A stretch of DNA of 64,000 nt from Symbiodinium natans (GCA_905221605.1 CAJNDS010002575.1:130432-194431); one strand, 5' to 3'; shown: positions 44,666 to 56,904, counted from the stretch's first letter. Translations and numbers: made by a program. Notes: a model not told the origin generated them from the sequence alone.

Positions 44666-47600
44666 TCAGCCATCACCCCGGGCCACGGCTGAACCTGGAG
44701 AGGCGACCATCAAAGGGGCTGACAGAGCGCGTCGCTCAAATGCTCTGAATGTTTCAAGTTCTCCCTTGTTGGGCTTCAGAACATCACCGCTGCTGGGCCT
44801 GGCAAGAATGCTGCGCAGGCGGTCGGGATCGCAGTAGGTGACCTCTTGACCTCGGAGTGACGGAGCGTATAAGTTGATGGGAAGGCTCTGCCATGGTCCG
44901 CCGCTCATGTCTAAGAGCAGGGCGATCATCCAACAGAAGCTGAAAGTGCTGCAGGTCAATGGCATCGACATCGTACTTGGCACAGATGCGCTGGAATGCC
45001 TTGGGCCAGTCAGCCGGGTCTTTGCCCAGCTGGCTTATCAAGCCCTCCAGCTCACGTTCTTGTAGCACGCCGTCCTCACAGGGAGTTCGTGACATGTTTC
45101 AGCTCGGCCAGTAGACGGCTGTCAGCTGTCTAGAAGTACGACTTGTTTCTGTAACACGAGCGATCACGAGCGGTGTGAAAGCTCACGCTGGTGTGCACTT
45201 GTCATGTCCCGTTCCAGCCCACAGTGCCTTGTCAGCATCAAGGTACCAGAACAAAGCGTTGATCAGGCGAGACCGTTCCAGCGGTGGGACCTACGTCAGC
45301 TGGACAGGTGTTCCCATAAGTTCACAATAAGTTCAAGGGTCAAGTCCCGTTCGGACCAAAGGCTCGAGCATCACACGAAACTCAATATCACGCCGACGAC
45401 CCTGCGAGCCTCAACTCAACCCTGGGTTCCAATGTGTTCCAATCGTTCCCACACCCTCCCACACCTGCTCGCTGCCAGCGCTGGGCCTTCGACTGCCGGC
45501 GGCCTCTCGCAGCTCGCACGAAGGGCGTTGACAAGGTGGTGAGGGGATGTGCTTTCACCAGACTGTCTGGGTCTTGAGAAGCAGGGAGTGAAAAAAGATA
45601 CTCACCTTCAGGAACTGTCAAGGACACGTTCAATCTGGCAAGCTGTCCGGTCCTCTTCCGCTCGTTGTTCTTGTAAAGTCATGGAACCCCAGACACGAAC
45701 AAGTCCCGAAACCACACGTCTATGTTCTGCCACTTCTTGGACGACTCTGTCTTCATTCCTGGCCTCGACATTTGCCGGCCGTCGCTTGGCGTGGATGATG
45801 TCGTGCAGCTCCGCATCAGAGCAATAGAGGCCCGCATCAGTGTGATCCTGGTGGGGTTTTACAGGTCCAATTCACCTCGGCATCCAGCCGAGAGGCGTCT
45901 AGAACAAGCAGACCAGGATCTGTGGATCTGAGTTCCGATGCCAGGTTCCAGGCTTCCACAAAAAAAAACAAACGACCCCTGGCCCCCCCTTCTTCAAATT
46001 TCTTCAAGGACCCCCCCCCCCCTTGCCCTTGCTGTCCTGGCACTCCGTTCTGGGCCTCTTCTGCTTGGCACCCCTTGAAACCCTCCCTTTGCGACCTCCG
46101 CCCTGGACCCCTCCAGGACCGTTGCGCATGCTACACCTCGCGTTGGGCCGGCTGCCTAGGCGGGGCACGCAAGCGTTTGCGAACCTTCTACGTAGAAGCA
46201 GGTTTCAAGATAAAACTTGGACATTGCAAATGAAACGACACACGCATCTGCCTGGGTTACCATCCTTGCAATGTTACAAACCCCAGTGGGTTGCAGTGAC
46301 ATGCCCGAACCCCGTGCAAGAGCAGGAGTGTAAGCTCTGAACTTTGACTAAGCCTCTCCTAGGCCCCTCCTTAGACGCACCGCACCTCCAACAGAGCTTC
46401 AAATGTCTGGGCGCTGATGCCCGCCTGGCGGCATTGGCTTGCGGCTTGCGGTGGTGCCAAAACGCTGCCCGACTTGATTCAGTTGGTGCGTAGCAAGCCC
46501 GATCGGATAGGACATTGCCACCAGGTGTTGTTATGCCTACAAAACTGCGCAGGAACCATGTGACTGAGCCACTTATGCAAGCGGCGCGCACAATGGTATG
46601 CGATGATCCTGGTCACTTCCCGAACCCCTCACAACGCCTCAGGCGCCAGACCCCGCTGTTGACAAAGGACGCGGTATTCCAGCTCCCAGGCCGCCTGGAT
46701 CTCCAGTACTCTCGGAACTCACAACTCATCTCAGCACAAGGACATGAAAACAGATACAGGGCAAGCAATATCTTCCACACTCTCAGTGAGTCTCGGTGCA
46801 AGCGCCTTGTCTCCCTTGAAACCGCTCAAGACCGCAAACGCCTCAATCCATCACGGAACCGGGGGCGAACCCTACACGATCCTACGCATGTCGTAGAGCC
46901 TGTCGTGACATGTGAGCATCCGAGGCAAGAACGGACATCTCCTCAGAATCCAGCACCCCATCGGAGTTTGCGTCCATGAGATGAAAGACGGTTCGTATCA
47001 GTCTGCTCCTGGACTTGTGGCTGCCTGAACCAAGACTCTGAGATTTTCTGTCGTGGGGCTCTGTGTCACCGGCTGCTGTGAGAGCTTGCTCACGGCTATC
47101 GGCGTCGGCAATGTCTCCGACTGGACGAAGGTGAAGGCCACGTTCTGTGTGCACAGTTGCTCGCCGAGCCCCCATGGCCTTCTGCACCAAAGAACTCCCG
47201 GCAGTATCATGCGGCATCGGTTGCTCAGATGGTCTTGCACAAACACTGTGCCGTTTCAGTGGGAGGTTGTCGCCTGTGCGCTTCAAAAGCATGCCAGGTC
47301 CTCCAGTGCCAAGGCGATTTAAGGCGTCACAGGCGGCAAGCTCCGTCTCATCCGTCTCTCGATTCTGCTTCTGTTTCGTGAATTCGGCAACGAAGCCCTG
47401 GAGTTGGGGAACGGAGCAAAATAGACCACTGCCAGAGTTGTCTGCCAGGAGCCTGCTGAACGTTGGCAGGTCAAGGCCTTTGTTGAGAAGCTCCGACTCC
47501 TCCGTGTTGTGTTTGTTGTGTTTGGGAAGCTCTTCGCATAGAAGGCGGTACTCCGCTTCCCACTCGTGATGCGAGCCATGGAAGCCCGTCGCTTCCGCCA

Positions 47601-48948
47601 GCAGACGTAACTCCCTTGCACCCACGAAGCCGTCGCGATCACGGTCCAGGGCCTCAAAAAGCATAACCACCAGTGAAGCACGCTCCCGGTCCTCCGTGTT
47701 TCCAAGGTCAAGCAAGGCCACGGCGGCCGTGAAAAGGGAGTCGGTGGTTGACGGGCAGCCTTGCGGGTTCTCCAGCAGAGCTGTAAAGCCTTCCAAGTCA
47801 AAGCCTTGGCTTTCATCTACACGGCTGTCAGCGCACAGAGCCCGGTACTCCTGAATCCAATCGACGTCTGTGCCTTCAAACCCCATGAGGTCCGCCAATG
47901 CTTTCAACTCTGTGTGCTTCAGGCACTGATCCCGGTCTTGGTCCAGCATCCCGAAGACTTGCTGTATCAACCAGCCACGGCGAGCATGGTGAGCGCTCTC
48001 CGAGTCTCCAAGCATCGAGTCGATTGGAGGGCTCGCAAGGCTCGCCGAGCGGCTCGCCGAGCGGCTCGCCGAGCGGCTCGCCTGGCCCGCCTGGCTCGCC
48101 CGGCTGAGGCTCGAGTGAGTGAGTGTGGGCAAGGAATGCAACGACTCTTTTGGCTTGGGTCCGAGCTCCCCTTCTCCGGCCCCGCCGAGCCCGGATTGAT
48201 CGGGCTGCGCGCGCTGCTGCGCCCCTTTCTCGGGGAGGCGTTGGTTCAGGCGGCCAAGGCCGTGGTGCACCTCTTGCTGGCCGGTCAGGAGCAGGCGCAG
48301 ATCCTCCCGTACTTCTTGCAGCTCTGCATTCTGACTGGTGCTCACTTGCTGCTGCACTGTCTGGAGCTCTATCAGAAGGCTCCGCTGCTGTTCCTGAACA
48401 AGCTGCAAATGCTGCTCCTGCAGATGCATTGAAGCCAGAAGCTGTTCGTGGTGCTGCAGTTGCTTCTCACATTTCTCGCTCATTGAGACAACGACTTCCT
48501 TGAAGTCCTTGAGGTCCTCACTGAGGTCATCTGCGATGTGGGGGCTTGGGCTTAAGGTGCGAACTTGCACTCCGCCTTCCTGGCCAGCGGCGCCAATGAC
48601 CGCGCTGGCCACGCTCGGGCAGGAGCTCTCCCTTCGTGCTGCTGCGAGCAATCCGAAGCCTTGGGACTGAATCCCTTGAAGCCCTGTCTCAGGTTCACTG
48701 GTGTTGTGATCCTTCTGCCGGTATGCTTCTCGATGCAGTTCGGCCAGCAGCGTCAACGTGTCGTTCTCACATCTCTCGCTGAGGTTGGGGCTCGGACTGA
48801 GTTGGCTAAGCTGGCTAAGTTGGCATTTGCTTTCAAATCCGCCCGACCGGGGCTCCTTTTGTGGCAGCTCCACGCTTCGCGATCTGACGTCCGGGGTCTC
48901 CACGGAGAAGGCAGCTGAGGAGTCGAGCTGCGCACCTGCAAGGCCCAA
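44666..48948 (-). CDS. Multi-EF-hand coiled-coil protein, seven-exon model (917 codons)
   Basis: Proposed exons: 48,948-46,900; 46,694-46,638; 46,424-46,386; 45,847-45,626; 45,290-45,228; 45,074-about 44,928; 44,842-44,666. All joins are phase 0. Residues about 140-235 form a Gln/Leu/Glu-rich coiled coil; 283-305 are Ser-Arg-Ser-Ala repeats. Four modules follow, each a calcium-type EF loop plus a degenerate partner (W..EYR.LC...F..LL): loops DQDRDQCLKHTE (336-347), DRDRDGFVGARE (435-446), DANSDGVLDSEE (659-670) and DADK/DGVLQERE, the last restored only by splicing 45,228 to 45,074. The third module's partner is split over exons 1-3. A calcium-responsive scaffold or sensor is inferred. The first loop lacks the usual Gly. 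Donors are GC, GC, GT, GT, GC and probably GA. ATG at 48,948 is the first in frame; an upstream exon is possible. Confidence 0.87.
48040..48095. repeat. 12-bp coding minisatellite (SRSA repeats)
   Basis: GGCTCGCCGAGC units inside the EF-hand gene encode the Ser-Arg-Ser-Ala repeat of the linker between coiled coil and EF-hands. Length polymorphism would stay in frame. Confidence 0.85.
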
Positions 48949-49146
48949 GGCCCAAGCGTCTACCCGAGTCTACCCCGAGTCTACCCCTGCAGCCTGAGAG
49001 GAAAGGAGATGCAACCATGCCTTGGCAGGCTCCTGTCCCATCGGACCGATCATTGCCGGGAGGCCAGGGGCTCGCTTCCAGACTCGCGACGAGTGGCAAC
49101 GCCTTACGAAGGGCTTTGATGGTGCGGCTGGTGTCTTAAGGTCACA

Positions 49147-49214
49147 GGCCCAGCAGGGCCCAGCAGGGCCCAGCAGGGCCCAGCAGGGCCCAGCAGGGCC
49201 CAGCAGGGCCCAGC
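49147..49214. repeat. 10-bp minisatellite (CAGCAGGGCC)
   Basis: Six perfect CAGCAGGGCC units upstream of the EF-hand gene (minus orientation), in its presumed 5' region or first intron. Confidence 0.95.
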
Positions 49215-50260
49215 ACAGCGCAACTCTTGTGAACATCAGTATGTTTTCGAGCAAGCAACAAAAAAATCAGGAAACCAAAACCTTGTAAACGGCAATCTGT
49301 GCGCGCACACAAAAACACACACGGAGAGGACTGATCACAAAGCCAGGATGAGCCCCGGGTCACCGGACCGACTTGGGCGACGCACCGACCTCGTCAGGGC
49401 CTTGACCATGGGGGCTTTCAAGGAGTCAAAGAAAGGAAAAAGGCCACGATCCATGGACTTCTACACATGTTCAAGCTTGTAGTGGGCATTGGTAGGGCAA
49501 ACCGCTTCAGTTCACACATGGGACCTGGAAAGTTTCTGGTTTCTGTTCCATTCCTTGAGCATGGACCTCGCTAGTGATGTATTGGTTTGACAAACCTGCT
49601 GACGCCAGCGTTCATGAGCAGCTGAATATCCATGGTTGTCGCTTTTGATGGCAATGGAAGTCTTCTTGGCACAATGCGTTGATCCTTTCCTGCGACTAGT
49701 ACGCAGGTCCCAGGTTTTGTGATGCTCGCATGGTTTCTGGCCCGGCCTGGTTTCAGCGGCAAGGGGCCTGCCCCATGGCGGCCTGTTTGCGTACGCAGAC
49801 CCGCGTTGACAGGCAGAGTCTGGTTAGTTCCTTTTGCTTGGCGGTACCAGACCCTACCTGTGGTGCAGCTGCCCGCCGAGCTCCCAGGCACCATCCGCCC
49901 CTGCCGAAGACACACAGCGGGATTCTCAGGTTTCCTCATCGGTCAGTTTCTCTCACTCTTGAGCTGAGGAGGTTCTGTTCCCTACGCCTCCAAGCCTCAA
50001 AGCCCATGACAGGAGATTCTCTTGCTTGGAAACCGTGCTGGCCTGGTCTGGCCTCACGCTGACTTGCCTTGTTCTACCTCGATGTGCTGAGGATCATCAA
50101 GGGTAGCTTCGTAGACCAACTAATGCACGTGGTGAGCATATCCGAGCATACCGCCGAAGTTGCTGTCTTGCTGCGTGGCTGCCTGAACCTCCAAAGTTCT
50201 ACGTCATTTGATCTGGGAAAGTAAGGGCAAGTCTAAGACAATCAATCGGGCGATGGTTAC
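49215..50260. other. Region with no clear gene
   Basis: A 122-codon minus-strand frame (49,571-49,939) is open but unrecognised. Otherwise nothing is supportable. Confidence 0.2.
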
Positions 50261-50264
50261 CGGC

Positions 50265-50440
50265 ACATGCAACGCGCACTGACAGCTCTGAGTCAGACTC
50301 AGCCGCCTTGACCGTGTCCCAGTCCTTGATCCCACAATCCGCCAGGCGCCAATGGTCCTGAAATGTGCAAGATTTCCCATCGAGCCAAGCTGCAGTCTCG
50401 ACTTGAGGTGCCCGGTCATTTAAGTGCTGAAGCAGCAATC
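50265..50440 (-). CDS. Ubiquitin-like domain exon (candidate)
   Basis: The minus-strand frame contains FQDHWRLADCGIKDWDTVKA, matching the end of ubiquitin-like folds (..L.DYGI.DGDTV.A), preceded by AAWLDGKSC and followed by a charged segment. This suggests an exon encoding the C-terminal half of a ubiquitin-like domain. The preceding half and the rest of the gene are not located. Confidence 0.4.
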
Positions 50441-51296
50441 TTTGCATAAACTTTCTATGCTGAAATAGCCAGACTGTTGCACCCTCGAAGGCAAAGCAAC
50501 CACGCCATGGCATCTCGTGAACACCCAACTATACCACAATGATCGACTGAACCTCAGAGCCTGGAGCCTCCCGCCTGACTGTTGCCGCCCTTCAGCTAAG
50601 GTCTCAAGGTGGGATCGATGCTGCTGGTCTCGAGCATTAGGAGAAGAGCTCAACGACGTGTTCGTCAGCAGTTACCAGGCTCGCAAGGTGCGACAGAGTG
50701 CCATGAGCTTGTGTGGAGTATTCTTGCTTGTTGATTTCAGCTATCAAGCAGCAAAACAGGGACGCAAACGGCTTCAAGAGCACCAATTTCCATGGTTACG
50801 CCGTTGTTACAGTAACATTCGACTTGGACAAGATGAAGCAAACCAAACAAGAAACAAAACCTCATGCCTCAAATAGCTGTGCATCTGCAGCTGAAGCCCC
50901 AGTCCTTGAGCGAAAGACCCAGGAAGGTCAGTACAAAGTACCGCGCTTGCATGCCACACCTTGTCAATAGACTTGTAGCTTCAGAGTCTGAAGCTTTGTG
51001 TGGTTGCTTGCTGCTGTTCCTTGTCCGTTGTTGTGTTTGCTACCCGCACTTCGAAGCCTCTGCCTGGCATCCTGTTCTGAGAAATGGTCGGGGGCACGCC
51101 CAGGCAGAAGGTGCAAGGTACTCTGGACCCCCAGAAAGCAGGAAGGTTCGAGGCGGAAGGCCCCGCAGGCGCAGAGGGGTGCTCTGGGTTGTCCTGTTGC
51201 TTCTTCGTGCAACTGCAGACAATGCAGATAAATGCAAATCAATGCAGCACAGCAAGCCTGGCACATGAACGCCTACGTAGAGCCGCAGAACTTCCC

Positions 51297-51578
51297 CTAA
51301 GCTCCAGACTGCTCCTGCAGCCGCTGTTTGAGCCGTGCCACAGTAGCCTGCTTCAGAAGTTCCAGGTTTCGTCCAAGAACATTTCGAGGCAAGAAAGCCT
51401 CGCGCGAGATGTCGCGAATCCAGGTGGTCTCGCGATCATCGATGTTCACCTGAGCTCTGCTTGCTGCAAGCCAGTCATGTCTCTGTGGATGCGCAAGATT
51501 CGCATCGGTCCTATGTTTTGGATGCAACCTGTTTATTCCCACGTAGATACGTGGGTTCACAGCGGCTAGGCGAAGCAA
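51297..51578 (-). CDS. C-terminal exon, unidentified protein
   Basis: The minus-strand frame ends with helical charged sequence (DDRETTWIRDISREAFLPRN; LLKQATVARLKQRLQEQ) and a stop at 51,297. The composition is strongly protein-like and typical of a C-terminus. The upstream part (toward 51,578) is less certain. No family is recognised. Confidence 0.4.
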   Translation of the reverse strand: MLRLAAVNPRIYVGINRLHPKHRTDANLAHPQRHDWLAASRAQVNIDDRETTWIRDISREAFLPRNVLGRNLELLKQATVARLKQRLQEQSGA

Positions 51579-51599
51579 GCTACTGTACTCTCCGCGCTT

Positions 51600-52230
51600 T
51601 GGAGCAAAGGCACGCTAATGTCCACATCGCGGCGCCGAAGGGAGCGCTGACTCCGAAAGCCTTCGGGAAGCAAAGGCAATCAACCAATGAAAATATCAAA
51701 GACTGCTGCATCGCGCTTAAGGAGCATAGCCAACTTCTGGAATCGGGCAACGCGACATGAGAAGCACATCACCGACTAGGTCATGTGTCTGTCAGACTCT
51801 AAACAGAGATGAAAAGCTGCTGCATGTACACACTGTCGAGACTGTTGGACACCGAGACGGAATGCTACAACTATCATGACGATGCCCGTTCCAACACTCC
51901 ACTGTCAGTGCGATTCAACGTCATACTTCCTGCACACTATCTATCTGTACGCATATTTCTTGTATTTATTATGTACAGTTTAGAACTGTAATGATACCCA
52001 TGCTCACTTTTATTCGTATTGACATTTTTTTTGTGAGGACCGGGCTCGCTTCGGAGGGTTGCTTCGGACTGCGGGGCCTGGGTGACAGGACTGGCGCAGT
52101 TTTCAAAGCGACGCAATGGAAGCTTGCAAAGTGACATCTGTGATCTTCAAATTAAAGGCTCTATTGCGGGGTCGGGGGGGAGGGGGGAGTGCCTGCCGTA
52201 TGCGAAGGTGTGCTTCGAGCAGAAGATGTA
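51600..52230. other. A/T-richer stretch, no gene
   Basis: 51,800-52,020 is A/T-richer than average and has no convincing frame. It may be intergenic. Confidence 0.3.
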
Positions 52231-52270
52231 GGGGTGCTCACAGACTGTAACACTTCCGTGTGTGTTCCGG

Positions 52271-52744
52271 TCAACACTTTGGTCTCTTCATGTGTACCCA
52301 CCTGCATCCCACGACACGAACAAAGACACGAACAGTAATGATAAACACACGCCCAAAACCTGCCCTGGAAGACACTTGCCAGTTGCAGTTGACAGCCGCG
52401 CTTGGGCCAGCACAGGGCACTCGACAGCATGGCTTCGAAGGCGGCGCCTCCAAAAGCAAAAAGCACTGCTCGTTGGTGCTCTTTGGGCTGGGCCACTTTG
52501 CAAATCCAACAGAGACAAATTCCCATGGTTGGACAGTTGGACCAAACTTGCAGCATGTAGTTCGTCGCTTCTCATCCGGGGTGATCCCGGCCGGGGGACC
52601 CCAGGCAGGCATCACCATGAGCGTCAGGAGGGTTTGCTGTGTAACAAGCCGATGGCTCGATGCTGCACAGGCCTCTCTTCGGCGTGCAGGGTCTCCGGTG
52701 CCGAGTATAGGCAGGGCCAACAGCCAGGGCATCAGCAGCTGCAA
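52271..52744 (-). CDS. Candidate small secreted protein
   Basis: ATG at 52,744 opens 157 codons starting with a signal-peptide-like N-terminus (MQLLMPWLLALPILGTGD). Several Cys follow (TCCKFG; CCRVPCAG). The opposite strand is open over the same interval, which weakens the case. No domain is recognised. Confidence 0.3.
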   Translation of the reverse strand: MQLLMPWLLALPILGTGDPARRREACAASSHRLVTQQTLLTLMVMPAWGPPAGITPDEKRRTTCCKFGPTVQPWEFVSVGFAKWPSPKSTNEQCFLLLEAPPSKPCCRVPCAGPSAAVNCNWQVSSRAGFGRVFIITVRVFVRVVGCRWVHMKRPKC

Positions 52745-53077
52745 TGAGTCGTTGCAGCCGTAGACTCGATGGTCCAGTTGTATGGTCGCAGCAGGAAAGC
52801 GAAAGCTTCCACAGAAACTATCAAGATCGTTGCAGCAAATGCCAACTGTGGGGCCTTGTTAGGAACAGCAGGCGTTGCAGACGTGACGGGGCACATGGTG
52901 AAAGCAGAGCAAGACCCACAAAGGAAAGCGCTGCCTTGACACAGCAGAAACGCAACGAACGCTGATTCTGCTAGCCTCGAAAAATGTGTTGGTATGTCGT
53001 TTCTGGGCCTGGCCCATCATATACCCCCATCCAGGCCTGTCTCCCGGCCGTCTTGCTCCTCGTGACCAAGCACACCA

Positions 53078-53661
53078 TCACACAAAGGTGTACGAGGAAG
53101 GGCGGGGAGCATTAATTAAGTTTGCCTTCAGACTGCATTGGCATGGTATGCAGAGAAGCCCCGTTCGATCCTCAAAGTCCTCCACTGTCGGCTTGGGGGG
53201 CAGACTCAGCACCCCAGTGGTCAACGATTCCTCCCGAGAGCTTTGTCGGACGGACTTGGTTCGGGTCTCGTACGAAGCTGTGGTTTGGCGCATCTTAGCC
53301 GTAGCCCGACCCAGATCAAGGCCTCTAAATGCAACACCTGCTGTTATCACGAAGCATGACAAGCAACATAGACCAGGCAGGGCAGTATCTGAATAAGCCA
53401 ATTCTCAAGTCACATCCTGTGCTAGCAGTTTGCTAGCTTCGTAGTAGCTTGCTTCGTGCACAGCGCCCCACGGGATGCAATCTCAGCGCAAAACGTGTTC
53501 AATTCACGAATCGTGAATGATTTGACGTCCTCCCGTCCGCTGGAGCCAGAAGGGGTCGGTGGTTCCATCCCACCTGCCGGCCTCATGAAACTCTCATCAC
53601 GTTGCGTCCTTTTCTTGCGTTTCAACAAGTAGATAGATGTGATCTGTTGGCTCTGATTCAC
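53078..53661 (-). CDS. Two weak exon candidates
   Basis: The 53,078-53,401 frame includes SLPPKPTVEDFEDRTG. The 53,422-53,661 frame includes GREDVKSFTIRELNTFCAE and ends LANC-stop. Both are protein-like but have no recognisable domain. They could be exons of separate genes or of one. Confidence 0.25.
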
Positions 53662-53843
53662 TCGTACGCGAGCATCTCATCCCGGCTGCTTATTTTTGTC
53701 CGTCACACACTAGTCCCCGCAGTCACCCTGACATACAAACTTGGAAACCGTTTGCTACAACCTGAAGAGCTCAGATCTCTCCTCACCCAAGCTTCAGCTC
53801 AGCTCCATGCTGGCGGAGGTCCAACTGTGGGCCGCTGGTACTC

Positions 53844-55300
53844 TCAGCACCTCTGACTCTGACGGACTCTCATGTTGATTCTAACTGACTCTACAGTACT
53901 TCCAGTCTTGCATGACACACCTGTCAAGGGCTGCAGAAGGCTTGGCGCCGATTGTAGTTGCAGGTTCTCAGCCCGGCAGTTCTTGCCCCTTGTCACTAGC
54001 TCTTGTGAGTCTCTTATGACCCGGAGACCCCGTCGTTTGGTTTTGAGATGTTTCGAGTTCTCCGCGTTGCCCCAAGGCTCCTGCCCATGCTTCCCTTGGC
54101 AGTGCATTGTTCTCGGGATTCTGGCACCAGCGATGATGCTGCCAGCCTCGTTCTGGTTTGCAGTTTCTGCGAGCCTAGTGCTGGCTTTCCAATAGACGGA
54201 CTGTTGAAAGCCGCTGCGTGTGTTCAACTCGTGCAGCTTTTTGCTTGTGACTTGTGTCTCTTGGTCTTGGTTTGATCCTGACGGGCAATTCGAATGCGTC
54301 GTTGTGCACTCGAGAGCTGATCCGCCGTGGGAGTGCCCGGTTTGTTCGGTCAGAGGCATTCTTGGCCCTCGCATTGGTTTGTAGACGCTTTTGCTTTTCA
54401 GGGGGTGCTTCGTCGCTTTCCCATCCCCGAGACTCAGCTGTGCCTGTCGGGGTCGGAGAGCTCTCGAGCTGTGGCCGCAGCTGCTCCTGGGACGGTTTCC
54501 TTTGGGTAGCAGGCGTTGGGGGGCGAGGGGATCCCAGAAGAGCCTGTGTTTCTGGTGGTGGTTCCAAACGCTCGTACAGATTTTGAAGAGGCCCCAGGCC
54601 AGGAGATCAAATTCGTCCTGCAGAAGAAGCTGCTGCTGAATGATCTCCTGGATCGTCTGCTCCTGCCAAGAAAACCATGTCAAGAGTTCTTTGGGATAGA
54701 GCAAGCGAGTGCGTGCAACAGACCCGGTCCCTGGACCGCGTAGCAGTGGTACACTTCTGCCTTCTCTCAGCCTGGCGAGCTCCAACAGCAATGAGGGCAA
54801 CACACAGCACAGCCGAGCAGCTTGCGAGTAAGAACTTGTCGGAACACAGAAACTTGCGTTGTCTGATAGGCTACCCAGGCACTTCGCTAGATGCAAAGGA
54901 TGATCAATACAGTCGTGTCACCGTCACTTCCTCCAGCACTCTTCAGCTGTCAGACCTCAACTCCCGGTTGAAACCCTCAGGTTGCTGCCTCAACAACATC
55001 AGGCGAGGGCGCGCGCAGCAGCTTGGACTGCTTTGGCGACTGCTTTGGTGACTGTTTTGGCGACTGCTTTGGCGACTGCTTTGGTGACTGCTTTGGGGAG
55101 CTCCGCTGCTGAAGTTGGTGCTGCAAGTCAAGCTGTTGTTCGACAACAGCCTTGATGGATTGTTCGGGCTCTTCCTTCTCCCTTGTTGGTGGCGAAGAGC
55201 ACGGGGCATGCACGGGATTCGATGTCTCGCGCAGGTGTGCTCTCGGTGGGACGGCGAAGTCCTGCCGTGTATACGAAATCGCAGGGCGTGCCATAACCAC
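53844..55300 (-). CDS. Gln-rich coiled-coil protein with SPKQ repeats
   Basis: The frame 55,300-54,977 reads EEPEQSIKAVVEQQLDLQ, then six SPKQ tetrapeptides encoded by a 12-bp minisatellite. A second frame starting at 54,896 contains WQEQTIQEIIQQQLLLQDEF, a clear variant of the first motif (EQ.I.....QQL.LQ), so both probably belong to one gene with a duplicated coiled-coil segment. After it, 54,175-54,567 is open in two frames, one Pro/Gln/Ser-rich (PTPATQRKPSQEQLRPQLE). Which frame is used depends on a splice not resolved here. The function is unknown; a structural or regulatory low-complexity protein is likely. Confidence 0.5.
55026..55098. repeat. 12-bp coding minisatellite (SPKQ)
   Basis: Six GACTGCTTTGG(C/T)-type units on the plus strand; read on the minus strand they encode Ser-Pro-Lys-Gln. 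Confidence 0.9.
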
Positions 55301-55833
55301 TACTTTGCATGCTCGGGAACGGTACCTTCATGGGCTAGTTCGAAACATAGAAATATCAGGCCACTCTCCCGGAAACTTGTCCTTGGCCGATGCTGATTCC
55401 TTTCGCACCCGCAGCGTCGGAGGCCCCACCGCAGCTTGGACAGCTGGACCCCGCCTGTGTGCACAGGGCTCGCCAGCTGAGCAGCTGAGACGTCGCGCAC
55501 TTTACAAACCACGAAAGGTCTGACCGAAAGCAAGACTTGTCGTCGACGGCCCGCTTCAGCAGCTGAACTGTAGCGCATGGGACGTGTAATGATGTATAAT
55601 GATGTAATTTGATGTAGTGCTGTTGCCATCCGCTGCTGGCATGCCTGAGTCCCAAAAGAAGTCCACAAAGTCCAAAACGACTCATTCACTCCTAGCTATC
55701 GGCTGAGACCTACATTTGCCGGGCGTTCGTCCGAGGGGGGAAGGTGCACCACCACCACCACCCCCCAAGACCTCCCTTTCGTAGCAGAGGCTGAACTATC
55801 CGTTTCCGGACGTTAGCATGGCGCGTTTTGTCC

Positions 55834-56900
55834 CTACAGCTGGGTTGTGCAACTAGAACTGCTTGCCCGTTCAAGAACCTGCTCTCGATCCACAAAGCGG
55901 AGGGCCTCTGCTCCAGGTAGCGCAGCCACAGCGAGAGGGGCGAACTGCTGGTGGCTTTGCTGCGCTGTCCGCGGCTTGGGGAAAGGCTCACACGTCCTGG
56001 AGCGCATGAGTGATGTAGAGTGACGTGCTGGAGCTTTCTGAGATTTTCTGAGTGGAATGCACCTGGAGCACGAATAACCACAGCCAGAGAATAACCATGA
56101 AATAACCATAGCGCCATCGCCATCCCAGGCTAGTCCTTGGCCCCAGGTGCCACAAAGGCCTGGCGTGGCCTTGAAGGGACCCGACAGCGAGGTGGCAAGC
56201 GCAAGCCGCCTCAGACCGGCTTCCAGCATCTTTCATACACATTCGACAGCTTCCCAACCCCACCTCACAACTCAGAGCCGTGATGCCACTCCAGAGGTTG
56301 CATTACGCATGGCATGCGCGTGCAATCTAGCTCTTTTGCGGCTCCTGCCCAAGCCTTGTCAGCCTCATTCGTATGTTGATTTGTGGCATACGTGTGGGGT
56401 GCGACGGTGTGTGTGGGTGTGCCCAGAGGACCCGAACAATCCATACTTACGAATCTGCAGAGCAAACACATGATGCAACAGAAGATATTCGATTGTTTTC
56501 TCATTTCAGGAAAAGAGCGAGCAGAGGAAACGGATGGAGCTGATATGCAGGCAACACCAACAATGTCGCTAAATATAGATGCTGGACACTCAACGGCTGA
56601 TGAGTAGCTCTGTGAGTGTCTGCCATGAAGCAGATGTAGATCCTCTCGCGCTAGGTGCGAAGGAAAACATGAGAAGCCCGTGGTCACCGTCTGAGCGACG
56701 GGCCAACCTTCCGGCCAGCTGGGGCAGAAGTCTGCGACGAGCAGCGCGAGCTCCTTGAGGAAGCACAGGACCCCCTTCACGCTGCCCATGTGCAGGCAAG
56801 GCAATTCTGAGCTTCGCCGAGGCTCTTCGGAATCAACCATTTGAGACACCTTCAGCAGGTAGGCCAAGACCTGGCCGAAGACAAGTGCAATCGGCCTGCT
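55834..56900 (-). CDS. Unidentified gene, at least three exon candidates
   Basis: Minus-strand segments in order: 56,640-56,890 (LAYLLKVSQMVDSEEPRRSS; CFLKELALLVADFCPSW), 56,110-56,230 (AGLRRLALATSLSGPFK) and 55,845-55,990, ending ALRFVDREQVLERASSSSC, then TTQL and stop. The first is a helical, partly hydrophobic segment. The last looks like a true C-terminus. No domain is recognised and the splice joins are not established. Confidence 0.4.
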
Positions 56901-56904
56901 GTGC

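Noticed and set aside
47761-48432. 223-codon plus-strand ORF
   Set aside because: Antisense shadow of the EF-hand gene's first exon.
53558-53574. Perfect T-arm-like stem-loop (GGTGG-TTCCATC-CCACC) with a B-box-like GGTTCCATCCC
   Set aside because: No matching acceptor stem, D-arm or anticodon arm could be found at the right distance, so neither a tRNA nor a tRNA-derived SINE is supported.
53490-53580. Resemblance to 5.8S rRNA around TTCACGATTCGTGAATTGAAC
   Set aside because: The match to remembered 5.8S sequence does not extend beyond a short word and the order of flanking words is wrong.
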